From: Atherix ibis
Lineage: Eukaryota; Arthropoda; Insecta; Diptera; Athericidae
Direction: 5' to 3'
NCBI GenBank assembly: GCA_958298945.1
Contig: OY282605.1
Coordinates: 119,656,267-119,720,266, forward strand
Length of the DNA stretch: 64,000 nt
The position numbers and the translations under genes are program-made. Below are positions 24,565-37,780 of the stretch, one piece after another. A model generated the notes under the pieces. The model was not told where the DNA came from, searched no databases, and worked only from the letters and a program-made list of their open reading frames with translations. The number at the start of each line of letters is the position of its first letter. Position 1 is the stretch's first letter.

Positions 24565-25158
24565 TTCTCAATTTTTTTTTTTACAAGAACATCGTAAGTA
24601 CTTTTCCGTTTCGTTCCAAATTGTTACTATTCTTACGTATTTTCCACGTCTCATTTTTACCCCTTCCATTCCATTGGTCTTTTTTTTATTTTAATTTTTT
24701 ATTTTACACTAAAATCCTGACGTTTTGCAAAAGGTGACAACATTACAAACCAGAAAACGGTGCCTTTTTTTTGCAAAAAAAAAAAACGAAACAGTAAAAT
24801 TTGTTTTTTCCGTCATATATTAGGTTTGGGTTGCGGATAAAAGGGGGAACAGGGACGGGGGATATAAATGTGTTATGTCACTTTAAATAGCAGCCAGCAC
24901 ATTAACATCTTCACAATGGATGTGACTCTCTCTCTTCCGTATTTTTCTTCTGTATTTCTTGACTATCCGAACGGAATTCGTAATTAGACACACGGGAATG
25001 CATGTGAGTACATATATAGTATAGTGGTGAACTCAGGCTGGTACGGTGCAAGAGTAAGTGCGGGCAGCATTCCCACATGGACATTGTCCACCTGAACAGC
25101 AGAATGCATCAAGAATCCCCGTTTTGCTCGGCTTAATGGGCGTTAAAAATTCTCTAGT

Positions 25159-25480
25159 TTATTTTCCTTCTTTAGTTGTACACCTTTTTGTGCATTCGCA
25201 TTTGCACATACGGGCACATGCTTGTACACGAGTACAGTTCGGATATACGGCTTGTCCGAAATAAATTAAGTATTCGAATGCGCGCATCCAGTCTTTAGCC
25301 ACTGTGATTTTTAACATCTCACTTGCCTCCGAAACTTGTCTTATGACGGTTTTACGAATTTCTTCCACGCCTGCACTGGACAACAATAATTTTGCAAAAT
25401 AAAACTCACCAGAACCATCATCGAACGGTTCCACATTACGAAAGTCATAAAAGGCACTACGCGCGCAGCCCCATCATGTT
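25159..25480 (-). other. unrecognised open frame in a GC-richer island
   Basis: The minus strand is open from about 25470 (reading CARSAFYDFRNVEPF) through an ATG at 25434 to a stop at 25159, about 105 codons in all. The first two thirds have a protein-like composition (SGEFYFAKLLLSSAG, then VEEIRKTVIRQVSEASEML), which would form amphipathic helices. The last 25 residues, Cys-rich, fall in a CA/TG-biased stretch and look like chance. I recognise no family. It could be an exon of another gene on the opposite strand, an old transposon or viral remnant, or chance. Confidence 0.25.
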
Positions 25481-25934
25481 ATTTGGTCACACTTTGATTT
25501 TAACGATTCTTTCCTGCTATAATGCGATGATGAATGACCGTTTACCGGTAGGCAGGTGGTAGGTAGATATTGTTGTTGGTGGGTAGGCCGAGCCTTCACT
25601 TATATTGTATTGTATTAATAATCATCGTTTTGCAGTTCATGATGAATAAATATGGTACACTTTAATGCTCGTAAAATTATTTTAACGCACTTTTAAAATT
25701 AGTTACACTTATGATTATGTTATATTGAAATTCGCAAAGTGCATATTTCCTGCCTTCATTCTATACTTAAGATTTTATTACGATTTCCTTAATAATTATT
25801 TCCCTTTTATTTATTTGCACATTTTTTATTTCTAAAAAAAAGAGATTTTTTTTATATAAATGGTTTGAAAAATTTTTTTTGTAGGTACAATATTTTCAGT
25901 AAAAAAATTTTTTTTAAAAAAAATTCCAGTTCTA
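25480..25934. other. AT-rich non-coding
   Basis: A balanced patch with GGTAGGTAG-like repeats at 25545-25590 is followed by AT-rich DNA up to the mariner terminal repeat. No gene seen. Confidence 0.5.
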
Positions 25935-27139
25935 TAAGCTTAAATCCGCTGTTTGGTCATAGATGGCGTGAGTGAGCGTATTAAGCTACCATGGACACGC
26001 CATACTTCTTGTTTATGAGTTTGACATCTGTCAACATTAACAACATACATTTTTCCTTTGGTAATCATGTCTAGTTTTGTGCCAGAAAAAGAGCAAATGC
26101 GGGAAGCTCTGCTTTTCTGCTTCAATTTGAAGAAATCGGTTGCCGAATCGCATCGAATGCTTATGGAGGCCTATGCTGGCAGTGCTTTATCGGAAACAAC
26201 GTGCCAAGATTAGTTTCATCGTTTCAAACACGGCAATTTTGACTTGTGTGACAAGAAGCGTGAAAATCGGCCTAGGAAGGTTGAGGACCATCAATTGCAG
26301 GCTCTTTTAGATGAAGATGATAACCAATCGCAAAAAAAAGCTCGCGGAGCAATTGGGTGTTACTCAACCAGCCATTTCCATGCGTCTGCATGCCATGGGG
26401 AAGATTGAAAAGATCGGAAAATGGGTACTGCATGAATTGAACGGTAGGCAGATGGAGCGCCGCCAAAACATATGCGAAATCTTGCTCGCCAGACAAACAA
26501 GAAAATCGTTCCTGCATCGGATTGTGACAGGCGATGAAAAGTGGATATATTTCGAGAATCCTAAATGCAAGAAATCGTTGGTTGATCCCGGCCAACCATC
26601 AACATCTTCCTCAAAACCAAATCGCTTCTTACGGAAAACGATGCTGTGCGTTTGATGGGATCAGCAGGGTATCGTCTATGAAATGTTGAAACCTGGTGAA
26701 ACTGTCAATGTCCACCGCTACCACCAAAAACTGATCAAATTGCACCGTGCTCTGCCTGAAAAAAGGACGCATTATCAACAAAGACATGACAAGCTGATTT
26801 TCCTCCACGACAACGCACCATCGCACACGTCAAAAATTGTTCGAAACTACTTAGAGACACTCAACTGGGAGGTGCTACCCCACCCTGCTTATTCACCAGA
26901 CCTGACCCCTTCCGACTACCACCTGTTTTCGTCGATGGGCCACGCGCTCGCTGAGCAGCACTTCGATTCTTACGAAGACGTCCGAAAATGGCTTGATGAG
27001 TGGTTTGCCTCGAAAGAAAACGAATTTTTTTGGCGTGGTATCCACAAATTTCCGGGGAGATGGGAAAAATGTTTAGCTAGCGAGGGCAAGTACTTTGCAT
27101 AAATTTGTTTTTGACTAAAAAACAGCGGATTTAAGCGTA
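25935..27139 (+). mobile_element. nearly complete D34D mariner (copy D)
   Basis: The inverted ends share TATA-A/C-GCTTAAATCCGCTGTTT: left from 25933, right the reverse complement ending at 27141, with TA on both flanks. The target TA is ambiguous by 2 bp because both ends read TATA. The length is about 1.2 kb, normal for mariner, and one long transposase frame lies between the ends. The ends differ from those of copies A-C and from the Himar1-like element, so this is a separate lineage. By protein resemblance I think it is nearest the mellifera/capitata-type mariners, but this is from memory. Confidence 0.9.
26067..27102 (+). pseudogene. mariner transposase pseudogene (copy D)
   Basis: Full-length equivalent of about 345 codons from ATG at 26067 to TAA at 27102. 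N-terminal helix-turn-helix blocks (MREALLFCFNLKKSVAESHR; LAEQLGVTQPAISMRLHAMG) precede the catalytic motifs TGDEKW (first Asp), LHDNAPSHTS (second) and YSPDLTPSDYHLF (third), with 34 residues between the last two (D34D). Three lesions are visible. TGG has become TAG at 26211-26213 in the WF(H/R)RFK position, one extra A in the A run near 26331-26338 shifts the frame, and TGG has become TGA at 26653-26655. All three catalytic Asp codons are intact, so it died recently relative to copies A-C. Confidence 0.93.
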
Positions 27140-27179
27140 TACACCTGGTAATAAACTTAAAATCGTTATTTTGCCTTTT

Positions 27180-27385
27180 TTCTATTCTTTCGTTAAGTTT
27201 ACCTTCTTTTAGTTTCTATTCTTTCATTAAGTTTATCTTCTACGCGAACATATTTTTAGTATCAGTTCAGTAAAAATAAAGAAAAAATACAATTAATTTC
27301 TAAACATTTTATTAAAATAAATTTATAACAATTTAAAAAAAAACCACACATCTTATAACAATTTAAAAAAAAAACCACACATCTA
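27180..27385. repeat. two short tandem duplications 3' of mariner D
   Basis: TTTCTATTCTTTCGTTAAGTTTACCTTCT-like units are tandem at about 27179-27242 (two copies). ATAACAATTTAAAAAAAAACCACACATC-like units are tandem at about 27325-27383 (two copies). Both are recent low-copy duplications just outside the transposon. Confidence 0.8.
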
Positions 27386-30060
27386 CCAGAAGAACTGGCT
27401 ACGCCTCTACACAAATATTCTGTTCGAATTTTGTTGACAATACATTCGTAGAATACACATCCATGTAAAACAACAGAAACGGCGTAAATCAGTGGGGGCC
27501 AAATTTAAACTTCAGTATGCGATTGAAGCGGTTCTTTTAAAACCATTTTAATATGTGGTGTCATTTATGCGTAAATAAATAGATTTTTTTTAATATTGCG
27601 GATTTTCGGAAAATTTTCACAATACTTTCAAAAGGGTACTTTAAAAAGCCAAACGACTTGTTTGGTATGAATTCTCCCAAAGCTGAAAGACAGTCTTCTC
27701 AATACAAAAGACTTGTTGCCTAGCTTAAAAACAATAAAGCCTGATATGTATTCGACCACCATCATCACTTAAAATATTTATTTAACCCATCTGCACTTAA
27801 TTTCTCGTAACCTTTTCTTACACACACAATTTAGTGTACGCCGGCACTGAACTATTTTCTGGTAAACATTGAACTGTCAACATCACATTTATTTACATTT
27901 ATTCGATGATGAACTTTTCACTTTTTAACCACTTTTATAACTGAACAAATCATTCGAAAACCATCTAAACACATTATAAACTAAATTTCTGTTAATTTCT
28001 CTATTTTACTGAAAAATAGAAATTTCTAGTTTCCTCATTCCGTTGAATTACCAGCAACCCTTTATAAAACACTTCATTTTCTGATTTTCTGAAATAAAAA
28101 CTTCCTATTAAATGTTATTAACAATATAACTATTTATATAAATACTTAGTTTTTCCTAAATACTTTGAAAAAAATATAAAAAATGTACTTTCCGATAAGT
28201 GCCAAAATAACAACTTGAAAAACAACAAAAGTATGCAAGCATTTCGGTATGCTAACACCACTTTCATGGAGAATGGTGTGTTTAAAAACTCTCCGAAAGT
28301 CAACAAAATTGAGCCGTTTCATATTTAATTGATATTTACGAAATAAATAATAAACCTTTAATACAGCAATTCTATTTCATATCAAAAGATTGTACAAAAA
28401 CTAAAAAATTCTCTTTCGTTGTATTTAAATTGTATTTTTGTTCGCAATAAGCGAATTAAAATGAATATTAGTGTCTACATAAAAAAATCTACACAAAAGG
28501 ATGCAAGCGTTACGATTTCTTGCCGCTTTTCCAATACTTCGGTTAGAAAATTGCGTATACATAAACGAAAATCTGACATACGGGCCTATCCCGGGTATTC
28601 TTTAATCTAAGGGCAAGACCATTTTGAATAAGAAGAAGAAAATATTGACATTTCACGAAACCGTTGTTTTTTGTATTAAACAAGAAGGCCAAAAAAAATT
28701 TAAAAAAAAAAATTTTTTATTGTGCAACATTAAAATTACCGCCATAAAAAAATGTATTTTTCAACAATTTTTCTGGAATTGGGGAAAAAAACCCTGTGAT
28801 TATAAGTTAAAAATTTTCGAATACAAACCCAGCCAGTGAACATACGTTAAACATTCAAATTCAGTCTACGAAATGTTCATTTTTTTTTTCATTTTGTCTC
28901 CGCCGCTACCTAGAAAATACAATAATATAAAAAAAAATCTAATTATTTTATTCGAAGACCTTGAATGATAACCGAAAATTGATTAAATCCAGACAATTTT
29001 CAATAGTATTTTGGAAAAGTCGTTTTTTTTTTAAAAGAACCCAAAATAAAGAAACAAAAATGATCCGAGACACAAAATAAAGCTCTTTTTTTTTCTTATA
29101 CTAAGAAAAATAAAAAAAAAATTGTCATTTTAACGAAAAATACAAGTTTTTTTTTTGTTTTTGTTTGGTATGATTTTTGATAAGAATTCTCGGTGATTTG
29201 TTGATGTTTTAGTTTTTGTTTGAATTTGACGCCATTTAAGAGACGATCTGTGTGTGTGGGGTGCTCTGAGATTCACAGAAAAATTCACAATTCAACTTAT
29301 CAGAAAATTCTTTTCGATTGCACAATTTTTTTATTATTGGCCTTGCTTCTCTTTTTTTCCTCTAATATATTTGCGTGTATCTGTGCGATTGTAGTTTTAT
29401 ACGGGGACGTGTGGGTGTGTATGCGCTAGGCTCTGTTCTTCTCCCTTTTGGCCGTCTATCTCAACAAATTTACATTATAAATAACTGGGGTCGCGCCGAA
29501 TACAATTAGGAAATTCGAGTCCCAATTAAACAATTGCGTCAATATTTTTATCTCGTCCGTTATTACGAAACTATATACGACCAACAAAAAAAAACAATTT
29601 TATTTAGTATAAAATATATTTTTTCTTAATTTAATTCCGGCGGTAATGGTTTGAGTTTGTGTTGCGTTTGTTGTTGTGGTTTTTTTTTTTTTTTTGGTGC
29701 TTTCGAAACTTTGAGTTTTGTCTCGATTTTCATTGAAATTTCATTGATTCATCATAATTTTAAGATTAAATTAAATAATTTTTCAGAAGGCATATTTTCC
29801 TTTTCATTTTGATTGGATTTATTACGGAAGTCCAGATAATTTGGCTTAATTGATTGTGAATGAAAATTGTATAAAATTATAAGAATGTACAAATTTTTTG
29901 TTTTTGGTTTTCTTTTCGTTTTTTAAATTTTTAATTATGCGCCTATAAGTACCATGTTAAGACACTAAGTGCAAGTGTTGTGAACACTGGACTTACAAGT
30001 TTTCATTTGTAAAAACTTTAACTTTTTAATGTTGAACATGAAACGTTTAAATTACAATAC
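27385..30060. other. AT-rich non-coding (probable intron)
   Basis: AT-rich, with balanced patches at 27400-27540 and 29390-29520. GTACGCCGGC-A/C-CTGAA at 27836-27851 is repeated at 42942-42957, suggesting a shared, unidentified repeat. The short frames at 28419-28839 have no motif. Confidence 0.5.
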
Positions 30061-30900
30061 ATCCGCTTAAAATACATTGGTACGAGTAATATGATACCTT
30101 CTGGTATGTAGTAGCACCCTGCGGACAACATTACCAATGACAATACTAATTTCCATCAGACCATAAAGTGTAGATTTCTCTCATATAACGAAAACAATAT
30201 GTCCGTACGAACAACAGGTCTAACTGAACTCGATGTTGGAAATAGTGAGAAAGAAGGTGGCTGATTGCCGATAGATGCATGGACACCGGTGATCAAAAAC
30301 CAAAACCGGACTTTGTCGAAGCTGGGGCGAGGTGGCAAGTTGGTCTGTATGATAAAATGAAAACGTGATCAATACAAAAGCACCGTTTCTGATCTACTAA
30401 TTTAGTCTGATCAGTCATCCAGTATCCCAAACTTCCATATCGCCTCGAGTGTAGCGGCCATTTTACGCATAAAAATTTCCATAACGCAAAAAGACCTGAT
30501 ATTCAAAGCTGTCCATCCGCCCAAACAGTCTAAGCTGAGCCGAATCTAACGCGGTGGTCTGACTGCGTGCGCCACTGATTGCAACATGATCCGCCCACAG
30601 AGTCCGCAACTATCGATATCAACGATGCGAATCTGACTGATCTGGGAGACCTCGGTAGCGGTAGGTACGAAAGTCAGTCGAAAATATTATAAGTTTTTTT
30701 CTGATTTGGGTTTTTCTAGCCTCGGACCCCAAATGATTGTATTCGTCCATCGATTGGAATGGCTTTCATTTCTATCTCGACAGTATTTATTTTTCTACAC
30801 AACAGCCTCGCATAAAAGCATTCCTCGAAGGCGTAGAATACCATTTCAGCAGCACATTAGATAACAATTGAATTAATTTATATTGTTTGCTAATACATTG
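30060..30900. other. GC-richer intronic island
   Basis: About 30110-30680 is the most GC-rich non-exonic stretch between the mariner clusters (for example ACCGGTGATC, CGCGGTGGTCTG, GAGACCTCGGTAGCGG). Frames are interrupted in all phases; a 60-codon minus-strand frame at 30338-30156 has no motif. Candidates are an old transposable element or a conserved regulatory block. Confidence 0.35.
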
Positions 30901-33900
30901 ATAGGCTCTTCTTAGGTCGAAAGAAAGGGTGGTAAAAAGAGCTCTGAATTATGTAAAGTACAATTAGTGCGGCAATTTGTTATGCCAAAAGCAAATGCCT
31001 GTAAAAAAAAAAGCCGCTTTACACTTGAATGCACACATCTATTAGCCGGAACGGTACGCTTGGAAAAACTGCACAAATTCTTGGGAGAAAATTTCTAATT
31101 TTCATGTTACTATAGTTAAACATGCCCATAAGTGATAGCCCCACCATAGCCATGAAAGAAATAATTTAAGTGAAATTTATCCATTTTATAATAAATGCTA
31201 CAAGTAATACATAAACATGGCCGTAAAGTTACTTCAAAAAATATTCAAAATGAAATTTATATGAAAATTATAAACGAGCCAAAGTATCAGGTGTTATTTG
31301 TTGAATATTATTGGTATCGATAGCAGTCGGTTATTAGAGAACAGATTAGTATATGTATCACGATTGGTTAGCATGGGTTTTTGCATAATAGTTTCACTAA
31401 ACTGCCCTTTAAATCTTCTTAATTAATGTTTTGCCTAAGCATCAATTTTATATAAATAAAAAAAATGGAAATTTTTTATTTTATGAAACTTCTACGGCTT
31501 AAGATCTATGCGTCATTTTAACAGCACACAAAAAATCTAGTTCGTAAGTCCAAATTTTCATAGATTGATGTAGTACAACAACAACAAAAATTGTTTAACA
31601 AATGCAAATTTCGAGAGATTTTAGTACTTTTCCATATGAAATATAATAAATTTCTCTTCTATAAGTCCAAATTATCACTAATACAAAAGATTCAAGTCGC
31701 TAAGTTCAAAATTGTTCAGTTTTTTTTGTTGTACTAATTCAAATTTAGAGTCCGAAATAATTACAATTAAAAATTGTTATAAATAATTGTTTTTTTCAAT
31801 TTCCTTTAAAATTTCCAAATTATTCCAAATTTTACAACGGCACAATTAATGGCAACACTTAGAAAAAGTGCAATTCAAAAAAAAAAAACAAAAAAAAACA
31901 AAAAAGTTTTGTAATTACTATTTTAAAAAAAAAAAAAAAAAAAATAGAAATTGTTTTACATAAAAACTGAAATTGAAATAAAAATTTAATAGAAGATAAA
32001 AAAGCATTGAAATTCATTTCAATTAATTAAAAGCGCTATTAATAAGAGAGCGGATTAGAATGAGAGGCAAAGAATATTGAGAAATGTTGAGGAATAAAAT
32101 GACAGCAAAACAAATGTGGTGAAAAAAGTCCAAATAAAATTTACCAAAATCGACCTTCGCAAATGTTGAATTTTGGCCTATTTCTGTCTTCGTCTTTCTA
32201 CATTTCGCTACATTGCATCCATCACGTTCTTTTCCTCTCCACTCTCAAATCGCATCTCTTTTAATTCAGTTTTTTTTTCTCTGTTATGATCCGTTGGACA
32301 ATTTTCTGTTGACATTTTCGGTTTACGCATTTTGTCTTTTCTCTGTCCTGTCTTCTCTGTTACTCTTACGGTAACATTCTCTTCCATTACTGTTATACGA
32401 GCTATTTTGCAATAACTTTTAAGTGTTATACAATTTTCTATTACTTTTTGTTTTTATGTTATTTCTTTTACTGCCTAAGCTTTTATTAATTAATTTTATT
32501 TTTTTATTTATCGTTTTTTTTTGTGTAAAAGTATCCAAAATGTTTATTTAAAAAATTTCTCTACTCTTTGTTTTGTATCTTTTCTGTTGAAATTCCAATT
32601 TTCAATTAATTTGGTCTAATTTATTTTTCACTGACTTAGTTATTCATAAATTGAATTGTGATAAAAGTAAACAACTGAACGGAGATACATAAAAAAATTA
32701 AAAACAAATTTCTATTATATCACACAAGTAGTTTTATTTTTTTTATATAGTTAGTTTCTCAGATTAGTGGTATTTTTAGATGGGGATGTGGCATACAGTT
32801 TGTATGTGTCCCTTTTTTTTGTCATATCTGTTTTTAAATTTTTATTTTTCTACAATTTCCTTATTATATTTATTAAAAGTTTCTGTTAAGAAAATTTCTT
32901 GTTTCTTGTTTTCATTAAAAATTTTATATGAAATACTAAAAAAACACTTTCCCCTTACCCCTCTCCCTTTCCTGCAATCAATAACAAGAATTTTCCCACT
33001 TCTTTTTTTTAAATAAAAACTGTTATATACAAATTAAACTTAACACACTTCAAAAATCTTATAACGAAAAAGTAAATGTGCTTTTTATAATTTATAAAAT
33101 AAAAGTAAATAAATTTTTTTTTTAATTTTTAAATACTTTTTTTTTAAAAAAAAAATACTATAAAGCTTTTCCTTGAAAATAACTTATTTCGAGTCACTTT
33201 AAAAAAAAAAGTCCAATTTAATTTATCCAATTTAAAAAGAAAAAAAAATGAAAGCATAAATATAAAAAGACTTTCAAAAATTACTTAATTTATGGAAGAA
33301 AATTTATGTTAATCCAATTGAAAAAAAACAACAACATTTCCTCAAAGAAAAACTCCTAATAATGCTCACAACAAAAATACTATTCCGTCTTTTGAATTAT
33401 AATTATTCAAGGCTACCAACATAAGCATATGTATTTAAAGTATTTAAAATGCATTAAGGGGAAAACAATTGCAAAACAAAAAATGTGGCCAGAAAGAGAA
33501 TTGAAAATTTGAAAAGTGTTAAAAAAACAACGATTGCTAATCATTTAAATTTTCATATGAGGAAAAATCTCCTAAACATAAAACGAGGAAATCACAAAAT
33601 CATACAAAAAAAATTAATGATAAATTATGTTAAAAAAATTATTTGCAAATAATAACAATAAAAAAAAAACCATTAGAAAAGCTTAAAAAGAACGATCAGA
33701 GAATAAAAATAAAAGTAAAAACTTCCAGGAAGTAAATAGAAAAAAATGTAACGGCAGCAACCTGTACTAAATGCAAAAATTATTTATTACTACAAATAAG
33801 CAACGTTTGTGTAGGTGTAAGAGTAGTTGTGTAATTATTTAGCAAATATTTTCAGAAAAACAAAACTCGTTCAATAGAGTTTTGCAGTAGCGATAATAGT

Positions 33901-33940
33901 AGTAACGACACACCTAAGTAATATGTAGTTATACCAACAG
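30900..33940. other. AT-rich non-coding (probable intron)
   Basis: Mainly A/T-rich with pyrimidine-rich DNA at 32150-32350 and an uninterrupted A run near 31925-31944. The plus-strand frame at 32780-33016 is Phe/Leu/Ile-rich low complexity. No gene seen. Confidence 0.55.
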
Positions 33941-33944
33941 AGTA

Positions 33945-33969
33945 AGAGAGAGAAAGAGAGAGAGAGAGT
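33945..33969. repeat. (GA)n microsatellite
   Basis: AGAGAGAG with a single AAA interruption. Confidence 0.95.
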
Positions 33970-34515
33970 AAAAATTACTTAATTAGAAAAAACAAAATGC
34001 CGCAACCTACACACTAGTGACAATAAAAACTTATTTATTGGCAAAAAGATTAGGTGCCAAATATTTCCTCTTCTCCTTTATTATTCTCACTTACCCCTAC
34101 CACACCCCATTAATACTGAATCATTTCTGAACAGCATAAATACTCACTTCAGATCACATCATAGACCTAACGAGCATAACACAACATAGAAGAAGAAAAA
34201 AACATTTGCGCAAAATATTCAAAAACAGGTCCCCTACGCCATATCGTTTGCAAAATGATTGCGGAAAACAAGCTTCAAATTAACCGCCCAAATATGGTAT
34301 TACATTGTATGCAAATGTCATAATTTTTGATGACTTTTGTTAACGAAAGAGACAAAAACATTTTTCTTGCTCATATTCATTTTTAACTCCTTTTTTTTTG
34401 ACTATTATTCTATTATCACAGTCAGCTCTCTATGTTCGAAGTATAAAACTTCCGCGATCAGAAATATTTTTTTTCTTCTTCTATTTCTTAAACATATACA
34501 AACGTAAACTAAAGT

Positions 34516-34533
34516 GGGGGGGGGGGGGGGGGG
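34516..34533. repeat. G18 homopolymer
   Basis: Eighteen consecutive G. Predicted proteins crossing it (poly-Gly or poly-Pro in several frames) are artefacts. Confidence 0.95.
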
Positions 34534-34733
34534 TAGGAATTGAATACAAAACAAAAAAGAGCAGCGAAAAATATATTTTCGCATATAAAAATAGGTAAAC
34601 AAATAACGAAGAAAAAAAATGTGCTCGTATTAATAATAATAATAATCCACCAGCATAAGTGAGTGGTGAATGTGTGGTGAATGACGGATACAAGCATTGC
34701 ATGGTGTTGGATCTTAAAATGTTTTTCCCCTTT

Positions 34734-34767
34734 TTCTTCTTCTTCTTCTTCTTCTTCTTCTTCTTCT
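34734..34767. repeat. (TTC)n microsatellite
   Basis: About eleven pure TTC units. The open frame through it (poly-Phe) is not a gene. Confidence 0.95.
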
Positions 34768-34769
34768 AT

Positions 34770-36546
34770 TCGATAATACTCGAAAGCAAAAAACCAATCA
34801 TTAAAAAATGGAGAAAGAAAAGTTGGGTTAGGTTACTTAAAATTTTGTTTGTGCAATTTACACATTCATATTTACGCATTCGTACAGAAATTAAATTCAT
34901 TAAAAAATTCACAATAGGACAAAAAAATTTGTTTATACAATATCTCTGTTGACGAAATTCGAGCGTAAATTTTATTAGACAAAAACATAATAACTTTACT
35001 ACTGGTTGAGCAGCGGCTTGTTGCATATACGCAACATGACCTTCCTCTCGTTGATGTTTATTTCGCTTGTAAATATTTTCTTTTCACTTCGTTTTATTTT
35101 TTGCTCGTGCAAAATCAATAAGGTTACTTTTTTTTGTGTTGGGGGCAAGGGAAACTATATTTGAAGTATGGCTTATTGGATCCAGTTTTTTTTTTTTTTT
35201 GAAACACCAGTAGCACCATTAAAAACGAAAAACACATACGTAAATATAAGCCAGAGAAAAAGTAGGGAAAAAAAACGTTCAATGGCACACTTGTTTTGCT
35301 TATGAAATTATGAACTAATAAATTTTAAGTAAATAAACAAATATACAAAATGTATAATATTTATAAAAATCATATCATAATAATATATGTACAAATGGTT
35401 CGTATCATATTTTCAAAAATAAATTTCTCACGTTTATTTATTCATTTGTTGGATTTATAATAAAATAAAATGAAAACAGCAACAATTGATTATGTTGAAC
35501 AAAAAAATTTGAGTACATCTTAAAATATCAGCGGTTTTTTCTTTTAAAATTTCTTTTATACTCTCAAAATACATACAAATTTATATGTTTATTAGAAATA
35601 TCAAGAATATTGGAAATACTTACAAATATTGTAGATTTTTTTTTAATACAAAAATTCAAATTCAATAAAATATTTTTGGGAAAAAAAAATGTTCCATTTG
35701 CTATGAATTTCTTGATTAATAAATAATTTATTGCACATAAATGAAAAATGGCAAAAATATTTATAGAAAAATATAATAAATGAATTAATTATCCAAAACT
35801 TTCTTTCAAACAATTACAAATTCACCACTTAAATAAAATTCAAATTCACCAAACTTTTTTTGAAAATATTATTTGGCAGCCATTTTTTTTTTACTTTGTC
35901 ATTTTTATCATTCACTGTTGATTTGGTGAAATAATTTTTGATCAATTTGGTGAAATGTTATTAAAAAAAATGAAAGCAGATGAAAAAATATTAATCATAG
36001 TAATTATATTGGTTCATTTTTATATGAAAGTAAATTAATTTCTTAAAAAAATATTAATTTTTTTTTCTTAAAAAAAAAAAAAAAAAAAAATAAAAAAATT
36101 TATTTTTCAATTAAAAAAGAAAATAGTAATTTTTACACAGTAAAAACTGTACGAAAAAAAAAACATGTCTTCACAATTTATTTTTATTACGTAAAATATT
36201 TTAAAAAGCAAATCTTATATAAAACCAAGAAAGAAAAAAAAACTAAAAAAAACTGTTTAAAAAACGTTTTTTTCTGTATTCTTAAACTGCAATTGTGAGA
36301 AAAATCAACTATTCTGAATATAATTACAAATATCAAATAATTTCGAGCTTAAATTCTATAATGAAAAAATAATAAATACAATAATTCCAAACAAGCTATA
36401 AATAAAAAAAAGGAAATACAATTTTTATTATTTAAATAATAAATAAACAAATTAATAAATCTTTTCAAATAGAATCTTCCACGTTAATCTACATCAGAAT
36501 TGATCTTCCTAAATATAAATTTAATTTAAAACAAACAAAAACCAAC

Positions 36547-36577
<31 letters not shown>

Positions 36578-37780
36578 GAAAAATGCAATTTTCTATCTTT
36601 TTATTTATTTTTATATGGTAATAAAAATGTAAATAGGAAAATTTAAAAATCTTGGTTTTTTCTTTAATTTTTTTTTAAATAAAAAAAAAACTACTAAATA
36701 TGAAAAGAAAAAAACCTGCAATAAAAATCTCTAATTTCACATATGGTGAAAAAAGTGGTGGAGGTGTGTCAACGAAATCGGCCATTTTTTTTCATTGCGT
36801 GGTGAAGTTCCTATAAACAACCAATTGTGTTTACTTAAAAAATTAGATTAAGTAATAAAAGAATTTTTTTAAAGATATTTTTATTTTATTTTCTTAAAAA
36901 ATGTGCAATAAATTTTACAAAAACAAAAATACAAACTAAAAATGCCATATATTCTTTTCTGTGCAATAAATATGCAAAAGAATTTTATATTCCTTAACTT
37001 TTTTGTAGATTTTCTTGTTTTCTTTTTTTGGTTTTTACAAAACAGACAACTTTATTTTCCAACTAAAATATTTTATTAAATTCTATATCTTATAATAAGA
37101 GAAAATTTTATTTATCAAAAACAATAATGAATTTATTTAAACCAGAGATCTCAAGTCAAATCTAATAGATTTATTATTTATACTATCAGCAAAAAAAAAG
37201 AAGAAAAGAAAAGATAATTTATAAATAAATAATGAGTAGTTGTTCTTTTTTTACACTTTTCTTCTATCACTTTTCTTTATGAAAGAAACCAATTACTTAT
37301 TATCAAACAGCACTTCAAAAAAAAAAACCTAAATTCACCAAAATATTAATAAAAATTTGATTTATTTGCTATAAAAAATGATTACGATTTTACAAATATT
37401 ATCAAATTTTATCATAAAGCTCATCTTGATCATATTTAATAAATAATAATAAAAGAAGAAGAAAAAAATTGAAAAGAAGGCCAAAAAAAAAAATAGATTT
37501 GCTAACACCGATTACATAACAAATATGTTAAAAATAAAAAATAAAAATATTATGCTTTCGAGAATGTATTTTTGTATATTTGTTAAGTGTTAGTAGGAGG
37601 TAAAAATAGGGAAAAAAAACCTATTTTATAACACACAGGCTAAAGTATAGTATGTAGCCTAATTTGAAATAAAATAAAATAAAATAGAATAGAATAAAAA
37701 CTAAAATGAAGAATGTGCAAATAAGAATATAAATAAAGCAGCGAAAAGAGATTATGATTTTTTTTTTATTTTTGTTGTTG
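34770..37780. other. AT-rich non-coding with (AAT)n at about 36546-36577
   Basis: Very AT-rich with long A runs (36069-36090) and one pure AAT trinucleotide tract. Open frames are low-complexity. No gene, RNA or transposon recognised. Confidence 0.6.

Noticed and set aside
34398..34952. Several overlapping Gly-, Pro- or Phe-rich frames
   Set aside because: They are translations of the G18 and (TTC)n tracts.
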